Made by a program: the position numbers and the translations under genes. A stretch of DNA of 11,250 bases from Parcubacteria group bacterium (GTDB taxonomy: Bacteria; Patescibacteriota; Minisyncoccia; Phycocordibacterales; UBA12088), in assembly GCA_021731325.1 (NCBI GenBank), contig JAKFXP010000083.1, positions 1-11,250 of the forward strand. The letters are read 5' to 3'. Under the pieces are notes generated by a model. It saw only the letters and a list, made by a program, of their open reading frames with translations, searched no databases and was not told the DNA's origin. The first letter of the stretch is position 1. Every line of letters begins with the position of its first letter. Positions 5,842 to 11,250 of the stretch are shown in pieces.

Positions 5842-6795
5842 TTATGGACAAGCCGACATACTCACGTGCGTATGATTGCCCTCAAATCCTATCCTTCCCC
5901 CACACACCGCGCGCCTCGCTTGTAATGCTTTTGCTAACGCCGATTCATTACCACCTTTAGCGTTAATATCAAATGCCATAGCACCTTTTCCTGTACCACG
6001 TCCATAATGGCAGGAGTTGACCGAATGGCTACACGGAGAACAGAGTGGTGTACCGTTGGTGTAGTTACAAAGAGGATGGCTGTTGTCAAACGTATACAGT
6101 GGCTGCGAATCCTTGAGGGCACTCACCTTTGGATCTGCGAGATAACAATTCATGAGATCCTGGAGACCTGGCGCGTTAACTGGACCCGCTGTTCCGAATC
6201 TTTCCTTGAGGGATTGTGGATTACTGCAGTCTGCTGGACCACTAGAGCCAGTACTCGGTGGTGGTGGACTTGCCGTCGGTGCTTCCCCCAAATCGGCTGC
6301 AGTGAGCTTATCCACACAGTACGTCCGCGTCCCATCATCCCCCTTGCACAAAAACTCATTCCATGGACCCCATTCGGTCGCTTTAGGGTTTGCATAGAGT
6401 GACTTCATAACCGTATCAATAAGGAGATAGGCGACCAGAATGATAATGAGTCCTATCAGGGTGTTAGTAAATATCTTATGGGCGCGTGATACGTTACCTG
6501 GATTACTGGGTGACATGACATAGAGTACGCCTGCATTGACAAAGAGGAGGGCTGCAACGATGACCGCGAAGGTGATGAGGAAGTTGAGTATCGACATCAT
6601 CATAATCTGTGAGTCACAGACCGTACACTCGCCGGTGTAGCAAATACAATCACCAGAAGGACAGTCGGTACCATAAGATACGGCGACATCATTCCCACAC
6701 TGAACGAGGCTATCGGCAGCGTACGCGGGGATTGCGACGCCCGCCACGAGGGTAAGGAGGAGTGCTCCAACCAAACGATATAGTGACGTACTCAT
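5842..6795 (-). CDS. VirB2/TrbC-like pilin domain fused to LAS/M15-type metallopeptidase-like domain
   Basis: The 317-aa product starts at the ATG 6793-6795. A textbook signal peptide follows (residues 1-26, ending AYA-AD). A Cys-rich segment (C33, C45, C50, C52, C57, C60) precedes two transmembrane helices (about 69-93 and 107-131) joined by a short polar loop (SPSNPGNVSRAHK), the layout of VirB2/TrbC pilins. A Pro/Ser/Gly linker (about 173-187) leads to a C-terminal domain of about 130 residues. In it SCHYGRGTGKGAMAFDI supplies H263 and D276, and GNHTHVSM supplies H308 and H310. H...D...HxH is the zinc-ligand pattern of LAS/M15 peptidoglycan peptidases, although the H-to-D gap is longer than in VanX-like enzymes. 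The frame stays open to a TTG at 6834, but that start would put 13 residues before a complete signal peptide. Pilin-like topology is well supported; the peptidase call is probable; peptidoglycan as substrate is inference. Confidence 0.78.
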   Translation of the reverse strand: MSTSLYRLVGALLLTLVAGVAIPAYAADSLVQCGNDVAVSYGTDCPSGDCICYTGECTVCDSQIMMMSILNFLITFAVIVAALLFVNAGVLYVMSPSNPGNVSRAHKIFTNTLIGLIIILVAYLLIDTVMKSLYANPKATEWGPWNEFLCKGDDGTRTYCVDKLTAADLGEAPTASPPPPSTGSSGPADCSNPQSLKERFGTAGPVNAPGLQDLMNCYLADPKVSALKDSQPLYTFDNSHPLCNYTNGTPLCSPCSHSVNSCHYGRGTGKGAMAFDINAKGGNESALAKALQARRAVCGGRIGFEGNHTHVSMSACP

Positions 6796-6806
6796 ACTAT
6801 ACCTGT

Positions 6807-6834
6807 ACAATACACCACTTGGGTTTACAACCAA
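6807..6834 (-). promoter_or_regulatory. Possible promoter of the pilin-peptidase gene
   Basis: On the minus strand TTGGTT (6829-6834) and TATTGT (6807-6812) have a 16-bp spacer, with 11 nt from the -10 element to the ATG. Transcription would start about 4-5 nt before the start codon. Hexamer matches are moderate. Confidence 0.3.
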
Positions 6835-6853
6835 AGCAAATTAGTGTTAATAT
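6824..6853 (+). promoter_or_regulatory. Possible promoter of tRNA-Tyr
   Basis: TTTACA (6824-6829) and TAATAT (6848-6853) have an 18-bp spacer, with 10 bp from the -10 element to the first tRNA base. It overlaps the possible divergent promoter of the pilin gene. Confidence 0.4.
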
Positions 6854-6863
6854 TGCACGGAAT

Positions 6864-6946
6864 GCGTCGGTGGCAGAGTGGTCAATTGCATTTGGCTGTA
6901 AACCAAACGGCTTCGGCCTACGGGGGTTCAAATCCCTCCCGGCGCA
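6864..6946 (+). tRNA. tRNA-Tyr(GTA), CCA tail not encoded
   Basis: This class II tRNA has acceptor GCGTCGG/CCGGCGC (one T-G pair), anticodon stem TTTGG/CCAAA around the loop CTGTAAA (anticodon GTA after U33), variable arm GGC-TTCG-GCC, and T arm GGGGG-TTCAAAT-CCCTC. The discriminator is A, as expected for bacterial tyrosine tRNA. The next bases are CAA, so CCA must be added. Its 3' half forms the left arm of a long palindrome. Confidence 0.96.
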
Positions 6947-7031
6947 CAAACGCCAAAACCAGAGTGAATACTCTGGTTTTGTTGCGTTGTGCAGCCGGGA
7001 GGGATTTGAACGGGCGGAGGCCGCGAAGCCG
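6908..7031. repeat. Long imperfect palindrome containing an inverted copy of the tRNA-Tyr 3' half
   Basis: The left arm begins in the tRNA-Tyr variable arm (CGGCTTCG, 6908-6915) and the right arm ends at the complementary CGAAGCCG (7024-7031). The 18-bp block GTTCAAATCCCTCCCGGC (6926-6943) recurs exactly in inverted orientation at 6994-7011. The flanking GCACAA and CAAAACCAGAG blocks are inverted as well. The main differences are short indels and the 5' side of the T stem, so the right copy could not form a proper T arm. The centre is the 6-nt loop at 6965-6970. Confidence 0.85.
6955..6983 (+). terminator. Likely terminator of tRNA-Tyr, centre of the palindrome
   Basis: AAAACCAGAG (6955-6964), loop TGAATA, CTCTGGTTTT (6971-6980), then GTT. 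The 10-bp perfect stem with a T-rich 3' side lies 8 nt after the tRNA and fits an intrinsic terminator. The same hairpin is the innermost part of the longer palindrome. Confidence 0.65.
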
Positions 7032-7140
7032 ACTCTGAAGCGAAGCGAAAGAGGCGAGGCCGAGCCGAGCCCGAGCGCACTTAGCGGATTGCGAATGCTT
7101 GGAGCAATACGTTTAGTGACGCGTGGGTCGAATCCCGACC
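7032..7140. other. GC-rich low-complexity stretch with tRNA-like fragments
   Basis: From 7037 to 7078 the plus strand is built almost only of short GAAGCGAAGC-, GGCGAGGC- and CGAGCCGAGC-type units, poor in T. At 7087-7108 ATTGC/GCAAT can form a 5-bp hairpin with an 11-nt loop. GGGTCGAATCCC (7126-7137) resembles a tRNA T arm with one loop base missing. The minus-strand GTCGGGA (7133-7139) could pair with TCCCGGC (6994-7000) as an acceptor stem, but no D arm or T stem exists, so this is at most a tRNA relic. No protein gene is seen. Confidence 0.5.
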
Positions 7141-7320
7141 GTCAACATGTACCGTTCTCGTAGGAAAAGAATCCCCTCCCAACACATCAACCGAAAAGAG
7201 TCTACTTATACACGCTCTTTTTGTGTAACTAAGTATAGAATGGAATCCGATACTTGCGTTAGTATTAATTTTATGTCAAAATCACACAGAAATATGTTCT
7301 TTCTTTTCACAAAAATATAC
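7141..7320. other. AT-rich intergenic leader before the orphan gene
   Basis: This stretch is clearly richer in A and T than the genes around it. A loose hairpin AAAGAG/CTCTTT (about 7195-7213) is followed by TTGTG and could be a weak terminator. No open reading frame with recognisable content and no confident promoter hexamer pair were found. A promoter for the following gene is expected here but I cannot place it. Confidence 0.4.
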
Positions 7321-7327
7321 GAGGTGA
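7321..7327 (+). promoter_or_regulatory. Strong Shine-Dalgarno of the orphan gene
   Basis: GAGGTGA ends 3 nt before the ATG at 7331-7333. No other gene in the window has a comparable ribosome-binding site. It fixes the start of this gene. Confidence 0.8.
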
Positions 7328-7330
7328 GTT

Positions 7331-7720
7331 ATGTATTACGATGTTCATTTAGCAAAACAAAAGACTTGGTGGTGGGACGAAGATAGGTATGGAAATTGGA
7401 CATTCTCTGCTCCTAACGATGAAGAGGCTCGTCTGTTAATCCTATTAATTGTTCAGAGAATGAACAGAAAATACTGGAGAATGGGAGAACCACGGAATGT
7501 TATTATACAAAGTATCCAACGCTTAACCGAGTCAAAAAACGGCGTCGTCGTGAGAGAAGAGGTTGATATTCACACTATTGGCGTACCTCTCAAAGGTATC
7601 AAGCGAATCAGAGAAGCGCTTGAAGCATTCTTCCCAAAAGACGAGAATGGTAAACGTTTCTTTTCGCGAATGAGGGACTTTCACTCCTACAAACCGATTT
7701 CTTGTAAGCAGCTCTCGTGA
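7331..7720 (+). CDS. Unrecognised 129-aa cytoplasmic protein (orphan)
   Basis: I recognise no family. The product has no signal peptide and no transmembrane helix. It begins with an aromatic, acidic region (KTWWWDEDRYGNWTF, residues 11-25), then an amphipathic helix (about 30-50, EEARLLILLIVQRMNRKYWR), a likely beta-strand pair (GVVVREEVDIHTI, 71-83), and a basic helical end (GIKRIREALEAFF, 89-101). The mixed charge and the pattern strand-turn-helix would fit a small nucleic-acid or protein-binding domain, but this is only a guess. Codons are more AT-rich than in neighbouring genes (TTA, AAA, TAT frequent). Together with the strong Shine-Dalgarno and the AT-rich leader this suggests recent acquisition. 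It is the only protein gene between the tRNA-Tyr palindrome and the clpB operon, and it ends in a strong terminator. Confidence 0.78.
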   Translation: MYYDVHLAKQKTWWWDEDRYGNWTFSAPNDEEARLLILLIVQRMNRKYWRMGEPRNVIIQSIQRLTESKNGVVVREEVDIHTIGVPLKGIKRIREALEAFFPKDENGKRFFSRMRDFHSYKPISCKQLS

Positions 7721-7729
7721 TGTTAATCA

Positions 7730-7778
7730 AACTCCAGCTAACGCAGACCGAAACGGTCTTCAGTAGCTGGAGTTTTTT
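7730..7778 (+). terminator. Strong terminator with nested hairpin
   Basis: The outer 11-bp perfect stem AACTCCAGCTA (7730-7740)/TAGCTGGAGTT (7764-7774) is followed by TTTT. Inside it is a second hairpin, AGACCG-AAA-CGGTCT (7745-7759). It starts 9 nt after the stop of the 129-aa gene. Confidence 0.9.
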
Positions 7779-7829
7779 ATACATAAAATTTTCTAACCGC
7801 CGCCACCTTCTGCGCACCACATAAGAAAC

Positions 7830-7853
7830 GTCCCGCTTTTTGCGGGGCTTTTC
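7830..7853. terminator. Bidirectional terminator at the end of the clpB operon
   Basis: GTCCCGC (7830-7836) pairs with GCGGGGC (7842-7848) around a TTTTT loop. On the plus strand TTTTCTTATT follows. On the minus strand, where it lies just after the stop of the 257-aa gene, GTTTCTTAT follows. Confidence 0.75.
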
Positions 7854-8627
7854 TTATTCCTGAGCCTTGAGCGCATCCTGACTCTTTCGAAACTCCTGCT
7901 GCATAGTATACGTCTTTGCACCGTCCACCTGCTCTAGTGACGCGTCAGGTAAACGATCTGCTACCTCATCCCACACTTCTTTCCACTCTTCCAACAAAAT
8001 TGCCTCAGTAGAAAGAGGGTGTATGTTCAACACCGTTCTATCGGTATCAGTCACCACCGTTATCTCAAATCCTCTTTTTTTAAAATCTTCAACAAAGCCC
8101 TCTGGCAAAGTAAGGTGTCTGGTATAAAAACCGATATATTGGTCTCGACTATCCTGTTTTTCTGAAAATCCCGACTCAAAGCTCCGGTACCCCTTACCAA
8201 ACAAGGTAAAAACCGCATCCTGCATTTGGATTTCCAATCCCTCGCGATAGGTGCCTGCTTCGTACTCTTCGTCGGTCGCCATACGGCTCACGTCCCCCCT
8301 GTGTTTTCTTCTCTGTATTGCACTGGTGCGCTCAAAAAGCTTCTGATAATGCTCAATGAACCGTGTTTTATCTTGAAACATCTGTTCCACTTCTCTAATC
8401 TGGTTTGTTATTTCCTCTTCGGAACAACCTTGAAAGACCGTAGATAACTCTTGCGTAAGCCGATCGTGGTCGGCGTAATACTCCATAATCTGCCCGCGGA
8501 GCACACTGTCCTCAGTAAGGTACCGCTGTGCAAGCCCACTATAGAGCTCACTCACCTCTTCTATCACCCACGGTGGTACGGGGGCTATTTCAGGTACTTG
8601 CAATGACGATATCTGTTCTTGACTCAT
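7854..8627 (-). CDS. Unrecognised 257-aa soluble protein
   Basis: I recognise no family. The product has no signal peptide and no transmembrane segment, is acidic overall, and appears mostly helical in its N-terminal half, with a charged stretch from about 70 to 110 (EEEITNQIREVEQMFQDKTR). The C-terminal half alternates strand-like segments (FEITVVTDTDRTVLNIHPL, 187-205) with a Trp- and Glu-rich helix (LLEEWKEVWDEVADRL, 211-226). The start is the ATG at 8625-8627, 32 nt after the membrane-protein gene on the same strand. A TAGAAT box 6 nt before the ATG might be a -10 element of a nearly leaderless promoter, but no good -35 element accompanies it. Probably it is the last gene of the clpB operon. 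Its role is unknown. Confidence 0.72.
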   Translation of the reverse strand: MSQEQISSLQVPEIAPVPPWVIEEVSELYSGLAQRYLTEDSVLRGQIMEYYADHDRLTQELSTVFQGCSEEEITNQIREVEQMFQDKTRFIEHYQKLFERTSAIQRRKHRGDVSRMATDEEYEAGTYREGLEIQMQDAVFTLFGKGYRSFESGFSEKQDSRDQYIGFYTRHLTLPEGFVEDFKKRGFEITVVTDTDRTVLNIHPLSTEAILLEEWKEVWDEVADRLPDASLEQVDGAKTYTMQQEFRKSQDALKAQE

Positions 8628-8659
8628 ACACCCATTCTAACACTGTGCGTATCGTGTCA

Positions 8660-9013
8660 CTACCCCTCTTCTTCTCCAATCCACCGACTCAATCGGTATA
8701 TGAGTAAGCTCGCATTTCCCCACAGGAGGGGCAACCAGAGTGGAAACATACCGAAAACGACCGGTTGCGCATAGCTCCAGACACCCGTATTGAGACATAC
8801 CATCTCGGCCACAGGGCCAATCACACATCCAAGTAGATATATCTTGCGGGCAACGACAGTCTGCTCGATATACAACATGATGCCCGCCAAGAAGGCGAGC
8901 AGTATAAACACGATATTCGGGTACTGCCACAGATACGCGGTTATCACAACACTGGCCACACTACACGGTATGGCTACTACTGTTTTATACCCTTCAGACA
9001 TGAAGGTGTGCAT
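8660..9013 (-). CDS. Small integral membrane protein of unknown function
   Basis: The 117-aa product has about four hydrophobic segments (about 11-28, 33-49, 57-74, 84-107). A conspicuous block, AEMVCLNTGVWSYAQP (69-84) followed by FPLWLPLLWGNASLLIYRL (90-108), has the look of a conserved family motif: buried Glu, TGxW, PLWLPLLWG. I cannot name the family with confidence. The ATG at 9011-9013 is only 4 nt after the clpB stop codon, which indicates co-transcription and probably translational coupling. An internal ATG at codon 5 is an alternative start. There is no Shine-Dalgarno. Confidence 0.75.
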   Translation of the reverse strand: MHTFMSEGYKTVVAIPCSVASVVITAYLWQYPNIVFILLAFLAGIMLYIEQTVVARKIYLLGCVIGPVAEMVCLNTGVWSYAQPVVFGMFPLWLPLLWGNASLLIYRLSRWIGEEEG

Positions 9014-9017
9014 TACG

Positions 9018-11250
9018 TTATGCCGTCTCTACCGTCTGATACGGACGCACAGTGCTCACCTTTGCCTTGCCGCGCCCTTTTTTGACATCAAAAGTGAATT
9101 CACCATTTTTGATGTCAACGATGATGGAGCCACCTTCCATTACTCCATTAGTAACCATGAGTGATGCAACCGGAGTGAGAATTTTGTTCTGGATAATACG
9201 CTTCATCGGTCGTGCACCGTAGTGTGGATCATATCCTTCTTTACCCAAGTATTCGATTGCGGCAGGATTGACGGTAAGGGCGATGTCCTTTTTGGCAAGA
9301 CGTTGGACGATAATGTCGAGCTGCATACGCGCGATTTCGTGAATCACCTCCGGCTTCAAGATGTTGAACAATAATATCTCATCAAGTCGATTGAGAAATT
9401 CCGGTCGGAAAAAATCTTTGAGTGAGTCCATGACCTTACTCTTTGCAACCTCATAGTCAGCATGTGCGCTCGTGTCCGCACTAAATCCAATACGACTCAT
9501 GCGGTCAATGTGCTCGGAACCAATATTTGAGGTCAGGATAATGACTGCGTTCTTAAAATTAACCACCCTACCCTTCGCATCAGTCAAATGACCATTGTCC
9601 AACACCTGGAGCAAAATGTTAAAGACTTCGGGGTGCGCCTTCTCCACCTCGTCAAACAAAAGCACTGAGTACGGTCGATGACGAATGGTCTCGGTCAAAT
9701 TCCCTCCCTCTTCGTACCCCACATACCCGGCCGGTGCACCAATAATCTTGGATACCGAATGTCGTTCCATGTATTCACTCATATCGACACGCACGAGCGC
9801 CTTTTCATCGTCAAACATAAACTCAGCAAGTGCTTTGGAAAGCTCGGTCTTACCCACTCCGGTAGGTCCAAGAAGAAGGAACGAACCAATGGGACGATTA
9901 GGGTCTGCAATACCGGTACGTGACCGACGCACCGCATCAGCTATCTTTTTCACTGCCTCATCTTGTCCACGCACCCGCTTCATCAACACCTCCTCCATAC
10001 GGGCAAGTTTGGCCGCTTCTTCTTCGAGCATACGCACCACCGGCACTCCCGTCCATCGTGATACTACGTCAGCTATCTCAGCCTCAGTAATCTCCTCTTT
10101 GAGGATGCGGCGCGTTTTTTGTAATTTTTTTATACGCTTGATATTTTGTTCAAGCTCGGTCTCAAGTGCGGGTATGATGCCATACCGAATCTCTGCAGCC
10201 TTGGTGAGATCCGCACTCGCTTCTGCACTTTCTGCTTCAACCCGCTTTTGCTCAAGTTCACGTTTAATGCGTTTGATTTCGTTGAGGGTGTCCCGTTCAT
10301 TCGTCCATTTCATCTCTACTTCTCGCGTTTTTTCTTTCAATTCGGTAATCTCTCGCTCAATTTCTTTGAGTCGCTCTTTCGCCTTGCGAGAGGTTGCGGT
10401 ATTACTTGTCTCTGCAGCGTCTTTTTTGTGTGCCTCTCGTTCAATTTCGAGACGTATGACCTTGCGGTGTGTCACTTCAAGCTCTGGGGGCTTGTTTTCA
10501 AGTGAAATACGTAATGCAGACGCAGCCTCATCCACCAAGTCGATGGCTTTGTCCGGCAAAAAACGTTCGGTTAGATATCGTGAGGAAAGATTGACGGCTG
10601 CAATAATAGCATCGTCAGTGATACGCACACCATGGTACACCTCGTACCGTTCGCGAAGACCACGCAGAATAGCAACTGCATCCTCCACAGATGGCTCGTT
10701 TACGTAAATCGGCTGAAAACGACGAGTAAGTGCTGGATCACGTTCGATATGTTTTTGGTACTCTTTGGTGGTAGTAGCGCCAATTACCCGTAATTCGCCC
10801 CGTGCAAGTGCCGGCTTGAGCATATTACTTGCATCCATGGCACCTTCCGCTGCCCCGGCACCCACAATCGTGTGTATCTCATCAATAAAGAGGATGATGT
10901 TACCGGAAGACTTTTCAATTTCCTTCATCACGCTCTTTAATCGCTCTTCAAATTCGCCCCGATATTTGGTACCGGCAATAAGGAGTCCGAGATCAAGCGA
11001 TACCAACTCTTTGCCACGCAGTGACTCGGGCACGTCCCCCGCTGCCATACGCACCGCGAGCCCTTCAGCAATTGCTGTTTTACCTACTCCCGCCTCACCA
11101 ATGAGGATCGGGTTATTTTTTGTACGACGAGAGATAATCTGTATCACCCGCGTAATCTCCGTATCACGTCCAATGACGGGATCAAGCTTGTTATCGGCCG
11201 CCAATTGCGTGAGTGAGCGGGTGTACTTTGCAAGCGCACGTAGCTTTTTT
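9018..11250 (-). CDS. clpB: ClpB-type AAA+ disaggregase with possible ClpP-docking loop, 5' end outside window
   Basis: ClpB/Hsp104 proteins thread aggregated proteins through a hexameric ring to rescue them. The frame is open to the window edge. The start and the N-terminal domain are missing. Counting the codon at 11202-11204 as residue 1: AAA-1 has Walker A GEAGVGKT (36-43), pore loop KYRGE (80-84) and Walker B ILFIDE (104-109). A long charged coiled-coil middle domain spans about 240-370, the ClpB length and much longer than in ClpC. AAA-2 has GPTGVGKT (446-453), pore loop GYVGYEEGG (493-501), LLFDEVEKAH (515-524) and sensor motif GARPMKR (663-669). IGF at 572-574 (9483-9491) lies where ClpA/ClpC carry the ClpP-binding loop, in an insertion ClpB normally lacks. 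The tail (about 705-728) is basic, then polar. ClpC is the main alternative name. Confidence 0.93.
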   Translation of the reverse strand, partial: KKLRALAKYTRSLTQLAADNKLDPVIGRDTEITRVIQIISRRTKNNPILIGEAGVGKTAIAEGLAVRMAAGDVPESLRGKELVSLDLGLLIAGTKYRGEFEERLKSVMKEIEKSSGNIILFIDEIHTIVGAGAAEGAMDASNMLKPALARGELRVIGATTTKEYQKHIERDPALTRRFQPIYVNEPSVEDAVAILRGLRERYEVYHGVRITDDAIIAAVNLSSRYLTERFLPDKAIDLVDEAASALRISLENKPPELEVTHRKVIRLEIEREAHKKDAAETSNTATSRKAKERLKEIEREITELKEKTREVEMKWTNERDTLNEIKRIKRELEQKRVEAESAEASADLTKAAEIRYGIIPALETELEQNIKRIKKLQKTRRILKEEITEAEIADVVSRWTGVPVVRMLEEEAAKLARMEEVLMKRVRGQDEAVKKIADAVRRSRTGIADPNRPIGSFLLLGPTGVGKTELSKALAEFMFDDEKALVRVDMSEYMERHSVSKIIGAPAGYVGYEEGGNLTETIRHRPYSVLLFDEVEKAHPEVFNILLQVLDNGHLTDAKGRVVNFKNAVIILTSNIGSEHIDRMSRIGFSADTSAHADYEVAKSKVMDSLKDFFRPEFLNRLDEILLFNILKPEVIHEIARMQLDIIVQRLAKKDIALTVNPAAIEYLGKEGYDPHYGARPMKRIIQNKILTPVASLMVTNGVMEGGSIIVDIKNGEFTFDVKKGRGKAKVSTVRPYQTVETA

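Noticed and set aside
5857..5874. Near-palindrome around CACGTG as a parS site
   Set aside because: The flanks do not match the parS consensus and the bases encode the HTHVSM motif of the peptidase-like domain.
6796..6834. TTG start for the pilin-peptidase gene at 6834
   Set aside because: It would add 13 residues in front of a complete signal peptide. The ATG at 6793-6795 starts that signal peptide directly.
6926..7011. attL/attR pair of an integrated element at tRNA-Tyr
   Set aside because: The repeated tRNA end is inverted, not direct, and no integrase gene or direct copy is seen downstream.
6993..7139. A second, minus-strand tRNA using GTCGGGA/TCCCGGC as acceptor
   Set aside because: The span is about 147 nt with no D arm, no T stem and a poor anticodon stem. 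It is treated as tRNA-like debris.
6762..7163. Open frames running through tRNA-Tyr
   Set aside because: They translate the tRNA and the palindrome, and have no ribosome-binding site or protein-like composition.
9685..10707. 340-codon open frame on the plus strand, opposite clpB
   Set aside because: It is Ser/Arg-rich antisense of a well-conserved gene and has no recognisable domain.
1..11250. CRISPR arrays, insertion sequences, riboswitches
   Set aside because: No regularly spaced direct repeats, no transposase and no recognisable riboswitch core were found on either strand.

Overview
The window is bacterial and looks like a member of the Candidate Phyla Radiation (Patescibacteria), most likely a Parcubacteria-type genome. 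This is inferred, not proven. The support is a RelA/SpoT protein that ends straight after its TGS domain, a secreted two-helix VirB2/TrbC-like pilin protein of the kind common in these genomes, compact genes mostly without Shine-Dalgarno sequences, several unrecognised proteins, and a standard genetic code in which TGA is used as a stop. Both edges cut through genes: rel has lost its 5' end at the left, and clpB has lost its 5' end at the right.

Layout. 1-1085 (+): 3' part of rel. 1122-2288 (-): parB, convergent with rel across a perfect 11-bp hairpin. 2351-2391: overlapping divergent promoters. 2402-2485 (+): tRNA-Leu(CAA), followed by miaA (2519-3391, +). 3425-4984 (-): tRNA-Trp(CCA), xseA and xseB, read in that order as one unit; xseA and xseB are the two subunits of exonuclease VII. 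5038-5193 (-): rpmG (ribosomal protein L33), with its own near-consensus promoter and a clear terminator. 5257-6795 (-): an envelope pair, made of a VirB2-like pilin domain fused to a C-terminal LAS/M15-type metallopeptidase-like domain, then a membrane-anchored protein of unknown function. 6864-6946 (+): tRNA-Tyr(GTA). 6908-7031: a long imperfect palindrome in which the 3' half of this tRNA is copied in inverted orientation. 7032-7330: GC-rich low-complexity DNA with tRNA-like fragments, then AT-rich DNA. 7331-7720 (+): an unrecognised gene with a strong Shine-Dalgarno and a double-hairpin terminator. 7854-11250 (-): clpB, a small membrane protein, and a soluble unknown protein, probably one operon.

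How the genes fit together. Most of the window is information processing and stress physiology: (p)ppGpp metabolism, chromosome partitioning, tRNA modification, DNA repair, a ribosomal protein and a protein disaggregase. All three tRNAs decode UNN codons and carry A36-A37-A38, the element recognised by MiaA, and miaA directly follows one of them. The least ordinary parts are the pilin-peptidase fusion with its partner gene, a ClpB-type protein that also carries a possible ClpP-docking tripeptide, the tRNA-Tyr palindrome, and the orphan gene behind it.
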